A stretch of 33,594 nucleotides of DNA. Origin: Brasilonema angustatum HA4187-MV1. Its GTDB lineage: Bacteria; Cyanobacteriota; Cyanobacteriia; Cyanobacteriales; Nostocaceae. Every line of letters begins with the position of its first letter. Positions within the stretch are counted from its first letter, which is position 1. Under the pieces are notes generated by a model that was not told the origin of the DNA, made no database searches, and saw only the letters and a list, made by a program, of their open reading frames with translations. The DNA lies in the NCBI GenBank assembly GCA_019359695.1, contig JAHHGV010000068.1, forward strand, positions 1 to 33,594, in the 5' to 3' direction. The position numbers and the translations under genes were made by a program. Shown here one piece after another: positions 1-8,567 of the stretch.

Positions 1-2
1 AA

Positions 3-158
3 GAATTGCGCGCCGCAGAAGACCCAGAGTTTGAAACTTTCTATACCAAGAACATTTTGCTCAACGAGGGTATCCGCGCTTGGATGGCTCCTGCTGATCA
101 ACCTCACGAAAAATTTGTATTCCCTGAAGAGGTACTACCACGTGGTAACGCTCTCTAA
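3..158 (+). CDS. psbD: Photosystem II D2 protein, C-terminal end (partial)
   Basis: The window opens inside this gene; only the last 51 residues and the stop are present. The tail contains [20 protein letters not shown] and ends [12 protein letters not shown], the highly conserved C-terminus of the D2 reaction-centre protein, which binds the PSII primary cofactors in the thylakoid membrane. The stop lies 17 bases inside the following psbC reading frame, the usual translationally coupled psbD-psbC overlap. The 5' part is outside the window, so I cannot tell which psbD copy this is. The visible tail looks canonical. Confidence 0.96.
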   Translation, partial: ELRAAEDPEFETFYTKNILLNEGIRAWMAPADQPHEKFVFPEEVLPRGNAL

Positions 159-1533
159 TAATAGATCAATCGCTTTCGGTGGTGGTCGTGACCAAGATTC
201 CACCGGGTTTGCTTGGTGGGCTGGTAATGCCCGTCTCATTAACCTCTCCGGTAAACTCCTGGGTGCTCACGTTGCCCATGCTGGCTTAATTGTATTTTGG
301 GCTGGAGCGATGACTTTGTTTGAAGTCGCTCACTTCATTCCCGAAAAACCCATATATGAGCAAGGCAGCATCCTGATACCTCACCTTGCTACCTTGGGAT
401 GGGGTGTAGGTCCTGGTGGTGAAATTATTAACACCTATCCCTACTTTGTGATCGGTGTACTGCACCTTATCTCCTCAGCTGTACTCGGTTTTGGCGGTAT
501 TTATCACGCCATCCGTGGTCCAGAAACCTTAGAAGAGTATTCCTCTTTCTTTGGTTACGACTGGAAAGATAAGAACAAGATGACCACCATCATCGGTTTC
601 CACCTGATCATTTTGGGATCTGGTGCTTTACTGTTGGTACTGAAGGCAATGTTCTTCGGCGGTGTCTACGATACTTGGGCACCTGGCGGTGGTGATGTTC
701 GCGTCATTAGCAACCCAACACTAAACCCAGCGGTCATCTTCGGTTATTTGGTGAGTTCTCCATTCGGCGGAGAAGGCTGGCTCGTAGGCGTCGATAACAT
801 GGAAGATGTCATCGGCGGTCACATTTGGGTGGCTCTCATCTGTATTTTTGGTGGTATTTTCCACATCCTTACCAAGCCTTTTGCTTGGGCACGTCGTGCT
901 TTAATCTGGTCAGGTGAGGCTTATCTCTCCTACAGTTTGGCAGCTGTATCTCTGATGGCGTTTATAGCTTCTTGCTTCGTCTGGTTCAACAACACTGCCT
1001 ACCCCAGTGAATTTTATGGACCAACAAACGCTGAAGCATCTCAAGCTCAGTCTTTCATCTTCTTAGTGCGTGACCAAAAACTGGGAGCTAACGTTGCTTC
1101 TGCTCAAGGTCCTACTGGTCTAGGTAAATATCTGATGCGCTCTCCTAGTGGTGAAATCATCTTCGGTGGTGAAACCATGCGCTTCTGGGATTTCCGTGGT
1201 CCTTGGCTTGAGCCTCTGCGCGGTCCCAATGGTCTTGACTTGGATAAAGTAAAGAACGACGTTCAGCCTTGGCAAATTCGTCGTGCATCTGAGTACATGA
1301 CCCATGCTCCCAACGGTTCAATTAACTCTGTGGGTGGCGTGATTACGGAGCCTAACTCCTTCAACTACGTGAATCCCCGTGCTTGGTTGGCGACTTCTCA
1401 CTTCGTGTTAGCTTTCTTCTTCCTCATCGGTCACTGGTGGCACGCTGGTCGTGCTCGTGCAGCGGCTGGTGGTTTTGAGAAGGGAATTAACCGCGAAACT
1501 GAGCCAGTGATGTTCATGAACGAACTCGACTAA
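142..1533 (+). CDS. psbC: Photosystem II CP43 chlorophyll-binding protein
   Basis: CP43 is the inner antenna of PSII and supplies ligands to the Mn4CaO5 cluster. I choose GTG at 142, giving MVTLSNN..., although the frame is open back to 31: cyanobacterial psbC normally starts at a GTG inside psbD, a purine-rich GAAGAGG lies about 9 bases upstream, and the length becomes 463 residues, as expected. Six hydrophobic helices and the large lumenal loop are recognisable. The loop has the motif [17 protein letters not shown], whose Glu and Arg contact the Mn cluster, so the protein should be functional. Some usually invariant positions differ, for example [16 protein letters not shown] near the end and a C-terminus PVMFMNELD rather than the common PVLSMPSLD type. 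This could be a lineage feature or a second, specialised psbC copy. Transcribed with psbD; a terminator follows. Confidence 0.95.
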   Translation: MVTLSNNRSIAFGGGRDQDSTGFAWWAGNARLINLSGKLLGAHVAHAGLIVFWAGAMTLFEVAHFIPEKPIYEQGSILIPHLATLGWGVGPGGEIINTYPYFVIGVLHLISSAVLGFGGIYHAIRGPETLEEYSSFFGYDWKDKNKMTTIIGFHLIILGSGALLLVLKAMFFGGVYDTWAPGGGDVRVISNPTLNPAVIFGYLVSSPFGGEGWLVGVDNMEDVIGGHIWVALICIFGGIFHILTKPFAWARRALIWSGEAYLSYSLAAVSLMAFIASCFVWFNNTAYPSEFYGPTNAEASQAQSFIFLVRDQKLGANVASAQGPTGLGKYLMRSPSGEIIFGGETMRFWDFRGPWLEPLRGPNGLDLDKVKNDVQPWQIRRASEYMTHAPNGSINSVGGVITEPNSFNYVNPRAWLATSHFVLAFFFLIGHWWHAGRARAAAGGFEKGINRETEPVMFMNELD

Positions 1534-1566
1534 CAGATTTGTTTTATCACTGACAATCACTTACTT

Positions 1567-1601
1567 GAAAAGCTCCTGTATCAAAGTGGGGGCTTTTTTT
1601 T
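1567..1601 (+). terminator. Rho-independent terminator of psbDC
   Basis: The stem pairs GAAAAGCTCC with GGGGGCTTTT around an 11-base loop and runs into eight T residues, 34 bases after the psbC stop. It fits the end of the psbDC transcript. Confidence 0.8.
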
Positions 1602-1639
1602 AACGCAGTTCGACGGAATTCAAGAGTCCGCCATGCGGC

Positions 1640-2566
1640 AGGGCTGTTTCATTCCCTGTTAATTACATGGTCTTGGTCTCTGCTGAGTGGACCATATCCG
1701 GCGACTGGTGCGATAAGCTTGCACAAAAGATGCCGTGGCACCGCTGGCTACCAGACTAACGTTCCCGATTACTGTAATCTGTGCTGCCAATTCCGTGGTG
1801 ATTATCTCGATAATCGTATTTGCACTGACACCTTGGACAAGTTTGCAACCCGTCGCCTTGGCGATTCTTGTGCCTTGTCCGGGTGTGTCCCCTGGCTCTC
1901 CGCATTTAGACCTAAAAGCGTTGGAGGAGTTTCTGGGTTCGTCGTCGAGTCCTGCTGGAGCACGATAGTTGGTGTTCATGCTCAGTGCTAACACCTTGAT
2001 CTTCTCGGCGACTAGCTTGGCGGTGACCGATGCCTCGGTGATGTTGTAGGAGAGGTTGGAAATTGCCTTGCAGACTGAGTCGTGACCGGCGGCGTCGCCA
2101 AACCAAACAATACTTGGCATCACCACGCCAACCGATCTTGCCACCGGGTGGTTCGGCTACCTGATCGAGTCCATAGAATTGGGCTTCTGGAGTGTCCTGG
2201 CCGGGAGAGGTCATCCAAGAATCTATCGCTTTGGCTTGGGTAATATTGGCTACTCAAGCTACATTGGTGCTTGAATGCGTAGGGATGTTCGTCCGTAACC
2301 GGAGCCGGAAAGTCTTTGTAGTCACCAACCCCGAACCAGACATCAGACCCTAGCCCCTGGATTCTGGTCATCACATCCACGATGCCACTCTTGACGGCGG
2401 CGATCGCTGGTTTCATGCTACCAGTCGTGTCCGCGAGAAAATAGACATCCACTTTTGGCACTACCCCAAATTTCGGGATAGTGACTTTCACCACTTCGGC
2501 TAACGTTTGATCTATGGACAGAGTGAGATCGTTCGTTGCAGGTGAAACCTGAATCGGAATACTCAT
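1640..2566 (-). pseudogene. von Willebrand factor A domain protein, frameshifted remnant
   Basis: Reading from ATG at 2566 (AAAGGAG 13 bases upstream), the first ~100 codons encode MSIPIQVSPATND... and a vWA domain with the MIDAS metal-binding motif DTTGSM. The frame is then lost twice: near 2255-2275, after AYAFKHQ, continuing in another frame as NITQAKAIDSWMTSPGQD; and near 2117-2120, continuing as SIVWFGDAAGHD. A third shift near 1715 would restore APVAGYGPL. The joined frames give one coherent protein, so this is a decayed vWA gene, not three small genes. vWA proteins bind ligands through a metal ion; no partner gene is adjacent. The exact 3' end is uncertain because the last ~80 bases are too degraded to follow. 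Confidence 0.8.
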
Positions 2567-2642
2567 TAACTTGAACAACTCCTTTGAACAAAAAGTTTTG
2601 CCTTCAAAAGGCACAATTCCCAAAGGTGTGATCTCAATTAGA

Positions 2643-2739
2643 CTCCTAGGACTTACGCATTAACAAAAAGCTGTCTGTGTTAATTCGACACAAGCTTCTA
2701 CTAGAGGTGTTTAAGGATGTGTTGCCTTACTCCTAGGAG
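2643..2739. repeat. Possible 97-bp miniature inverted-repeat element
   Basis: The gap 2624-2926 has no gene. Within it, CTCCTAGGACTTACGCA (2643-2659) is matched in inverse orientation by 2723-2739 at 14 of 17 positions. Such ends bounding ~100 bp of AT-rich DNA resemble a degenerate miniature transposon. TCCTAGGA is itself palindromic, which inflates the match, so the call is tentative. Nothing else is evident in the gap. Confidence 0.35.
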
Positions 2740-2926
2740 ATTTACATACTAAATAATAGATGTACAAAGTGAGGATATTGTGAAGATTATGTCAAGTTTC
2801 TCAATGTAAATGTGCTAAAGAGAGCAGTTTTCTTAATACATAGTGTTTATTAGGCTGATGATTAAAAGACTAGTTTCCGCCTAAAAAAGATCTCAAATGC
2901 GTTCTAGAAACCCAAACTAAATAGTC

Positions 2927-3943
2927 TTAAACTCGCCAATCAAACTCATTACTACTAGGAGCGAGGCTAATTAACTCTTCAATATTGCGTTGCATCGTGT
3001 TGCAAATCACATCTAACGGTAGATCACTGGGATCGTGCCCGAAAGGCTCTTCGATTTCCGAGCCAATTTCTTCAATACTCAATAAAATGAAACTGATAAA
3101 AGCCGTAACAAGACCAGTCCACCAATGTAAATCACTAACTATTTCAAGAGGCAATATTATACAGAAAACCAATAATAATTGTTTGAGTACGATACTATAT
3201 ACCAAGGGCATTGGAGTTTTTAAAATGCGTTCACAGCCACCCAAAATATCTACTAACTCATTCACCAAGTTATGTAAGGCAGTCAACTGAAAAATATCTA
3301 GACAATTACGTTCGTACTGATACTGCAAATAATCTCTAATCCATAAGGAAATTTGTAAAGGAGGATGATGAGTATCTTTAAGTTTTAAATACTGCTTTTC
3401 GGACATTAACGATGCTAACTGCTCGTCCACAGGCTCTGCTCTTAGATGTAACTTCATCGCGACAGCGAAAGCAACTAGTAACCGAATTGTTGCCTCTTTT
3501 TTAACTTTATCTTTCGGTGATTGCTCTTTAACTGTTACGTAAATTCCTTGACCCAAGTTACGAACTGCATTAACTAAAGAACCCCACAGTTTACGACCTT
3601 CCCAAAACCGCTCATGCGCTGTGTTTGTCCGGAAAACCAATAGTAAAGTAAAGCCAATATTGAAAGCAAAGATAGCATTGGTAAGGACACCACTCTGATT
3701 TCTTAATCCAACGAATAATTTAAAATAATCAAAGAATAATGATATCACAAAACCATACAAGCCAATACAGATGACCCAAGGAAGAATGGTTGGAATAACT
3801 GATCTTTCTAATCGGATAATGACCTGAAAAAAATTTAGTTTTTTGCCCTTGTATAGATGATACTTTCCTGATAAGGAATTATCTGCGTTTGTGATAAAAT
3901 GTTTCAAAAATTTTGGTATTTTAGTAGGATTGAAACGGCTCAT
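2927..3943 (-). CDS. Bestrophin-like (UPF0187/YneE) ion channel family protein
   Basis: The protein shows the bestrophin-family signature FRTNTAHERFWEGRKLWG after a first pair of hydrophobic segments (about residues 50-110), and a second hydrophobic pair near residues 240-285 (MPLVYSIVLKQLLLVFC and further). Bacterial members form pentameric channels, mostly for cations or chloride, in the cytoplasmic membrane; in photosynthetic organisms relatives act in thylakoid ion balance. I prefer ATG at 3943 (MSRFNPTK), which has GGAG 10 bases upstream, over a TTG at 3958 in the same frame. Length 338 residues, normal for the family. It stands alone, with no operon partner. Substrate cannot be inferred. 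Confidence 0.88.
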   Translation of the reverse strand: MSRFNPTKIPKFLKHFITNADNSLSGKYHLYKGKKLNFFQVIIRLERSVIPTILPWVICIGLYGFVISLFFDYFKLFVGLRNQSGVLTNAIFAFNIGFTLLLVFRTNTAHERFWEGRKLWGSLVNAVRNLGQGIYVTVKEQSPKDKVKKEATIRLLVAFAVAMKLHLRAEPVDEQLASLMSEKQYLKLKDTHHPPLQISLWIRDYLQYQYERNCLDIFQLTALHNLVNELVDILGGCERILKTPMPLVYSIVLKQLLLVFCIILPLEIVSDLHWWTGLVTAFISFILLSIEEIGSEIEEPFGHDPSDLPLDVICNTMQRNIEELISLAPSSNEFDWRV

Positions 3944-4000
3944 CTTTGAAAGCTCCAATAATTGAATATAGAAAATGACAATAAAATGAGGGCAAAATAT

Positions 4001-4150
4001 TAATTAACATAAGTTGCTAGTTAGTCCCTATAAACGGTATATAAGTCATATCATACTAAAACTCCCTTTCTAGTATTACTAAATACTCTTTTTTAAGACA
4101 TGTCACTTCAATTCAGGCGTTTTTTGATAACTAGCAACTTGGGTTAATTA
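4001..4150. repeat. 150-bp MITE-like element with 23-bp terminal inverted repeats
   Basis: The left arm (4001-4023) and the inverted right arm (4128-4150) match at 21 of 23 positions; the shared core is AAGTTGCTAGTTA (left) and TAACTAGCAACTT (right), with outer TAATTAAC. The 104 bp between the arms has no reading frame. This is the size and form of a non-autonomous miniature transposable element. No long target duplication is visible; TA or TTAA duplication is possible. It lies in the gene-free stretch 3959-4734, upstream of both flanking genes. Confidence 0.55.
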
Positions 4151-4309
4151 GTGTCTATTTACATACATTTTGATGTATGATTTTGCCTGATGATCAAGTA
4201 ATATCGCCGCCACACACATCATCTTCAAAAAAACTTATTTAGTCGTCACTCTTACGTTATATCTTTCTGGTTAAATTAAGAAGACACACAGATCGCAAAA
4301 ACAGATCGC

Positions 4310-4341
4310 AAAAAACCCGAGACTGAAAATCTAACAGTCTC
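4310..4341 (-). terminator. Terminator-like hairpin on the minus strand without an obvious gene
   Basis: On the minus strand the stem GAGACTG/CAGTCTC (7 bp, 9-base loop) is followed by CGGG and a run of six T. No minus-strand gene lies between it and 4735, so it either ends an unannotated short RNA transcribed from about 4350-4700 or is a stray. Confidence 0.45.
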
Positions 4342-4635
4342 CAAATCAGACCAATCGCAGCTATAATGCAAACAACCAACTATTTGCGGTCTGAATCAAC
4401 TTTTGGAAACTCCTGAATAATTTGATAAATACTCAATTTAGCCGCTAAAAACCCAGTACGAGACTTAGTGGAATTTTGGTATATTTAATTCTCGACTTAG
4501 CTTGTAGCAATAGATTGCACTCCTACCTACGGATGATTAGAAGCTACTGTCATTAAACCTAGCGATAACCGTATTTTGCGATTAAGAGTCGGCTGTTAGC
4601 TTGATTTTTCTAATCCAAAATCCGTCTTGAAAAGC

Positions 4636-4686
4636 TTTGAGTCTCCTCTGGAGACGCTGCGCGAACGGAGGAAACCTCGGCTCAAA
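4636..4686. repeat. Dispersed cyanobacterial repeat with GCTGCGCGAAC core
   Basis: A short imperfect palindrome (TTTGAG at 4636, CTCAAA at 4681; inner CCTC/GAGG) around GACGCTGCGCGAACGG. Related cores occur at 27586-27603 and 27743-27757 in this window, so it belongs to a dispersed intergenic repeat family. It sits about 50 bases before the GTPase gene, probably within its leader. Confidence 0.5.
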
Positions 4687-4734
4687 CTTTTCGCAAAAGA
4701 TAAAATTGGTATAGTCTAGACTCAACCTAATCCA

Positions 4735-6087
4735 GTGTCAAAGAACCTGCAAGAAACTCACTTAAACCGTGCGCGTGCTAGTCTAAGCCTTGCGCTGTCT
4801 TGGTATGGAAATCTTCGCAAACCGGGACAGTCGTCATCAAACTCACAATTAGCAGGTTTGGTCAAACCAGAATTGGAGCTTTTGACCTCAACACTTAACA
4901 AACTAGACTATAACCTGGTTCGTATTGCTGTTTTTGGTTTGGTGAGTCGTGGTAAGTCAGCGGTGTTGAATGCTTTACTAGGACAAAAGATTTTACAAAC
5001 TGGTCCTCTTAACGGTGTGACTCAGTACCCCCGTTCTGTACGCTGGAATCCTGGTGGTAAGGTGCAGGTGGAGTTAATTGATACACCAGGCTTAGATGAA
5101 ATTGAGGGTGAATCTCGGGCACAAATGGCACGAGAAGTCGTGCTTCAGGCAGATTTAATTCTTTTTGTCGTATCTGGTGATATCACTCGCACTGAGTATC
5201 AGATGCTGTGTGAATTGCGTCAGGCACAAAAACCTTTAATTTTAGTGTTCAACAAGATAGACCTTTACCCAGATACAGACAAAACAACAATTTACAATAA
5301 TTTACAACACTTGGGTGCAGGAAATCCCCAAGGAAAACCCTTAAAACCTGATGAAATTGTCATGGTGGCGGCGGAACCTGCACCAATGGAAGTGCGGGTT
5401 GAATGGTCTGATGGTAAAGTCGCACATGAATGGGAGACTCCACCACCACAAATAGACGAATTAAAAGAAACAATTCTTAAAATTCTCAATCGTGAAGGGC
5501 GATCGCTCCTGGCTTTAAACGCACTCATTCAAGCACGAGATGCACAAGAGGCGATCGCCCAAAAAACCATCGACTTTCGCCAACAACAAGCAGAAGACCT
5601 GATTTGGCAATTTACCAAATACAAAGCTTTGGCAGTAGGGCTAAATCCCATCCCCTTGTTAGATATTCTCGGCGGAACAGTTGCCGATTTAGCTTTGATT
5701 CGCTCACTAGCACGCTTGTACGGCTTACCAATGACTGGGTACGAAGCAGGGAATTTTTTAAAAACGATTTTATTAAGTTCTGGTGGCTTACTGTTAGGAG
5801 AACTAGGCAGCAGTTTCCTGTTAGGTTTGGGTAAGAGTACAGCTGCAATTGCTTCTGGAGAAAACCCAATAAATATCACTGCTTATGCGGGAACTGCAGC
5901 CACACAAGCTGGTATCGCAGGCTACGGAGCATATACTGTGGGAAAAGCGGCACAAGTCTATCTAGAAAAAGGCTGTTCTTGGGGACAATTGGGAGCGAGT
6001 ACAGTTATTAAAGAAATCTTAGCTGAAGTGGAACCAAATACGATTTTGTATCGTTTGCGGCAAGAGTTAGGGGGATTTTTGGGGTAA
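4735..6087 (+). CDS. Dynamin/Era-like GTP-binding protein with hydrophobic C-terminal domain (DUF697-like)
   Basis: The first half is a translation-factor-class GTPase domain: G1 GLVSRGKS (residues 68-75), G3 DTPG (116-119) and G4 NKID (173-176). The second half has several hydrophobic glycine-rich segments (about 315-420), as in cyanobacterial and plastid GTPases that carry a membrane-associated DUF697-type region. Expected role: GTP-dependent work at a membrane; no specific process can be assigned. The start is GTG at 4735 (MSKNLQETHLNR); no ATG is available near the N-terminus and the ribosome-binding site is weak. 450 residues. The gene is monocistronic, with a noncoding region in front and a repeat behind. 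Confidence 0.82.
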   Translation: MSKNLQETHLNRARASLSLALSWYGNLRKPGQSSSNSQLAGLVKPELELLTSTLNKLDYNLVRIAVFGLVSRGKSAVLNALLGQKILQTGPLNGVTQYPRSVRWNPGGKVQVELIDTPGLDEIEGESRAQMAREVVLQADLILFVVSGDITRTEYQMLCELRQAQKPLILVFNKIDLYPDTDKTTIYNNLQHLGAGNPQGKPLKPDEIVMVAAEPAPMEVRVEWSDGKVAHEWETPPPQIDELKETILKILNREGRSLLALNALIQARDAQEAIAQKTIDFRQQQAEDLIWQFTKYKALAVGLNPIPLLDILGGTVADLALIRSLARLYGLPMTGYEAGNFLKTILLSSGGLLLGELGSSFLLGLGKSTAAIASGENPINITAYAGTAATQAGIAGYGAYTVGKAAQVYLEKGCSWGQLGASTVIKEILAEVEPNTILYRLRQELGGFLG

Positions 6088-6097
6088 TACCATTTAG

Positions 6098-6124
6098 GAT
6101 TTTAGATTTTAGATTTTAGATTTT
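6098..6124. repeat. Tandem GATTTTA heptamer repeat
   Basis: Nearly four copies of the 7-base unit GATTTTA directly after the GTPase stop, typical of the short tandem repeats in filamentous cyanobacterial intergenic DNA. The following ~80 bases (6126-6203) are GC-rich repeat-like sequence with no gene. Confidence 0.75.
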
Positions 6125-6203
6125 GGAGCCAGCGCTGGACTCACCGTAAGGCGTGGCGGCGCACCCGTTGGGTAGCAACCGGCGTACCAAGAACGCCAAG
6201 AGG

Positions 6204-7019
6204 TTATTTGTCTCGAAGTTCAGATGCTGCAGATTGAGTCATTTGTTGCAGGACTTCTAAATCAGGCGGTGGGGTTTCACTCTCCATTCCCAACCACAAT
6301 AGATACTCGATATTTCCAGCAGGACCAGTAATAGGTGACCAAGTCAAACCTTTATACTTCGATCCTAATTCACCAGCCGCTTGCAACACCTGAAAAATTG
6401 CCTCGGCTTGGTCTTTAGAATCACGCACAACCCCTTTTTTACCAACGCGGTTTTTTCCCACTTCAAATTGGGGTTTCACTAACAATACAGCCTCCCGAGG
6501 AGATTGCAGCAGCTGCCATAAAGCAGGCAAAATCTTGGTTAAGGAAATAAACGACACATCCACCACCGCCAAATCAGCCAGTTCAGCGTCACCATACAAC
6601 TCTTTTGGCGTCAAATACCGTAAATTGGTGCGTTCCTTCAAAATCACGCGAGAATCATTTCGTAAACGCCAGTCAACTTGTCCATAACCAACGTCAACCC
6701 CATAAACCAGCTTTGCCCCAGCTTGCAGCAAACAATCACTGAAGCCACCTGTGGAGATACCACCATCAAAACAAATACGCCCTTCCACAGGAATTGCAAA
6801 CACATCAATTGCTTTGGCTAACTTTTCTCCTCCTCGGGAAACAAAGCGCGATCGCTCTTTAATTTGAATTTGAGCCGCAATATCAACTTCCGTACCTGGC
6901 TTGTCAATTATCTGACCATCAACCGTGACTTCTCCCGCTTGGATAAAGCGTTGTGCTAAGGCGCGAGACGAACTTAAATTGAGTTCTACTAATAGAGTGT
7001 CGAGTCGTTTTTTTACCAA
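6204..7019 (-). CDS. tlyA: TlyA family RNA 2'-O-methyltransferase
   Basis: An N-terminal S4 RNA-binding domain (residues 3-60, KRLDTLLVELNLSSSRALAQ...) is followed by an FtsJ-type methyltransferase domain. The catalytic K-D-K-E set is visible as K66 (SRGGEKLAKA), D154 (VVDVSFISL), K182 (LVKPQFEVG) and E238 (GNIEYLLWL). The SAM loop reads FDGGISTGGF, slightly unlike the more common D-x-G-A-STGGF. In mycobacteria the family 2'-O-methylates 16S and 23S rRNA; the same role is likely here. 271 residues, normal. The start is TTG at 7019; no ATG or GTG lies close by. It begins 10 bases after the stop of the DUF29-type gene, so the two probably share a transcript. Confidence 0.93.
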   Translation of the reverse strand: MVKKRLDTLLVELNLSSSRALAQRFIQAGEVTVDGQIIDKPGTEVDIAAQIQIKERSRFVSRGGEKLAKAIDVFAIPVEGRICFDGGISTGGFSDCLLQAGAKLVYGVDVGYGQVDWRLRNDSRVILKERTNLRYLTPKELYGDAELADLAVVDVSFISLTKILPALWQLLQSPREAVLLVKPQFEVGKNRVGKKGVVRDSKDQAEAIFQVLQAAGELGSKYKGLTWSPITGPAGNIEYLLWLGMESETPPPDLEVLQQMTQSAASELRDK

Positions 7020-7029
7020 TTATCTTTAT

Positions 7030-7479
7030 CTACTGTGGTGTTATTAAATTTAAAGCACTATTTATAATTTTTTCTCGATCAACCAGTTGTTCTAATTCTT
7101 CTGGTTGATAACGTCCCTCTTCTACTTCGAGGGTTGCCTCATCGATAGCATTTAAGTACGCTTCTTGTAGGGTTTCCACCAATTCTTCTGAAGATAAGTA
7201 ATAACCCCCAGCTTTACGACGCTTATTCTCTCTCTGAATTTCCCGAACTGAATTACGAATAGAGACATCCCAAGAGCGAGTTGTGCGATTTTCGGCTTGC
7301 TGTTTAATCAGATGTAATAGCAGAATTATGGCGTAGCTACGAATTGTCTTGATTATATCGTTACGGCTCATCTCTTCTAATTCTTCAACGATGACCAACG
7401 CTCCTGGTACATCACCTTTGAGCAACAAATCTTTTAACTCTAGTAATTCTTCCATAACCAGCGCCTCAATCGTTGGCAC
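7030..7479 (-). CDS. DUF29-type cyanobacterial protein of unknown function
   Basis: A soluble, charged, helical protein with the arrangement seen in cyanobacterial DUF29 relatives: MEELLELKDLLLKGD near the start, then LLLHLIKQQAENRTTRSW and SIRNSVREIQRENKRRKAGG. No catalytic motif is visible. The frame opens at GTG 7479 (MPTIEALVMEELL); the in-frame ATG at 7455 is an alternative start, and neither has a strong ribosome-binding site. It lies 10 bases upstream of tlyA on the same strand. This family is very numerous in Nostocales, so the pairing with tlyA need not be functional. Confidence 0.75.
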   Translation of the reverse strand: MPTIEALVMEELLELKDLLLKGDVPGALVIVEELEEMSRNDIIKTIRSYAIILLLHLIKQQAENRTTRSWDVSIRNSVREIQRENKRRKAGGYYLSSEELVETLQEAYLNAIDEATLEVEEGRYQPEELEQLVDREKIINSALNLITPQ

Positions 7480-7611
7480 TTTCTATTGTGGCGAATTTTC
7501 AGCTTTAGTGCGGTATGCATCGCGAAGTTAGAAAAAAGCGAGTTACCTCAGGGAAACTCGCCTGATTTTAAAACTGACAGAGCAATTTCAATCAATGAAC
7601 AGTGAGTCCAG

Positions 7612-7700
7612 TGCTGCAGGAGGGTTTCCCGACAGAGGCATCTGGCGAACCCGAAGGGTTAACAGTGAACAGTTATCAAGCAACTGATAACTGATAACTG
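7612..7700. repeat. Intergenic dispersed repeats (hairpin plus GATAACTG units)
   Basis: Two repeat types sit downstream of apcF. One is a hairpin around GGGTTTCCC...GCGAACCC (7622-7656). The other is a run of GTTAACAGTGAACAG and ACTGATAACTG units (about 7658-7700). The second type recurs at 21781-21920 and 33041-33063, so it is a dispersed family of this genome. Confidence 0.65.
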
Positions 7701-8210
7701 TTAAACATCTGTTTCGCTAAACTCTTCAGTCATGTAGTCAAATGGCTCATCGATAAAGGAAGTATCTGTCACACCTGCTCCAGCCGCTTGCTCTTTCGCA
7801 ATCTCCTTCATAATCTGGATACCACGAACTGTTGGACCAATTGGCACTCCCAAAGAATTGTAAGTTTCCCGTAGCCCTTGCAGCACCCGTTCATCTAGGA
7901 CATCCATACTGCCAGCAACAAGAGCATAGCTAGCATAGCGTAGGTAGTAGTCCATATCGCGCAGACAAGCCGCATAACGACGAGTGGTGTAGGCATTTCC
8001 ACCTGGGCGAATCAACTCTGGCAGTTCATCAAATAGTCGAGAACCAGCCTGCTTGACAATTATCGCCGCATTTGAATTGATAGCCGCTGCTGCTTGTACA
8101 CGTGCCGTTCCGCTTTCAAAGTAGGACTTGAGGCTGTCAATGGCATTCCGATCGAAATACCGACCTGCAACGTCATAATTCTTAATTAAGCCAGTTACTG
8201 CATCCCGCAT
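7701..8210 (-). CDS. apcF: Allophycocyanin beta-18 subunit
   Basis: This is the minor beta-type allophycocyanin of the phycobilisome core, which pairs with the linker-chromophore protein ApcE in the terminal emitter trimer that hands energy to photosystem II. The 169-residue sequence starts MRDAVTGLIKNYDVAGRY. It has the bilin-binding Cys82 in AACLRDMDYYLRYASYAL and the Asn72 (GGNAYTTRRY) that is N-methylated in beta subunits. ApcB is distinguished from ApcF by details such as the longer, acidic C-terminal tail here (DEPFDYMTEEFSETDV). The gene is monocistronic and divergent from glnA, as apcF is usually unlinked from apcABC. AGGAG lies 8 bases upstream of the ATG. Confidence 0.94.
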   Translation of the reverse strand: MRDAVTGLIKNYDVAGRYFDRNAIDSLKSYFESGTARVQAAAAINSNAAIIVKQAGSRLFDELPELIRPGGNAYTTRRYAACLRDMDYYLRYASYALVAGSMDVLDERVLQGLRETYNSLGVPIGPTVRGIQIMKEIAKEQAAGAGVTDTSFIDEPFDYMTEEFSETDV

Positions 8211-8427
8211 TTCTTTTTCTCCTAATTAATCCTTTCTATGGTTTGATATTAATTTGACTGCTTTTAGCAAGCTTTTATGCTTCTTGTAAAAAAAGCCTCA
8301 GCACAAAAACAATCTATAGCGCTAATTATGGATTCTATGCCAAAGTTGACCCCTGCGAGATCAACTGTCTACTTTTGTGAAACTAGTTAAGGAAAGGTTA
8401 AATATAATCTTTTAACTTCATGTTATG

Positions 8428-8469
8428 TTACAAAAGATACAAAATCATCCAAATTTAAATCTCTACGAT
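8428..8469 (+). promoter_or_regulatory. NtcA-activated promoter of glnA
   Basis: GTT-N8-TAC (8428-8441) is one base from the NtcA consensus GTA-N8-TAC. It is followed after 22 bases by TACGAT (8464-8469), matching the TAN3T -10 box. This spacing is that of a class II NtcA promoter, so glnA should be induced under nitrogen limitation. It predicts a transcript start near 8476 and a ~90-base leader. The rest of the apcF-glnA gap (8211-8427) must hold the apcF promoter, which I cannot pinpoint. A 9-bp inverted pair GTTGACCCC (8345) and GGGGTCAAC (8504) is also present. Confidence 0.75.
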
Positions 8470-8567
8470 ATTGCAGGTGGCTCATGGATGTGGATTTACA
8501 AGCGGGGTCAACATGCTTTGAACACTCTAGTCTTACTATTAGAAAATCGGCAGATTAAGGAGTAACC

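Noticed and set aside
31-141. N-terminal extension of the CP43 frame (36 extra residues)
   Set aside because: It overlaps psbD out of frame, has no CP43-like sequence, and the GTG at 142 matches the known psbC start.
8470-8567. Glutamine riboswitch in the glnA leader
   Set aside because: The conserved glnA-motif sequence of known cyanobacterial glutamine riboswitches was not found in the leader.
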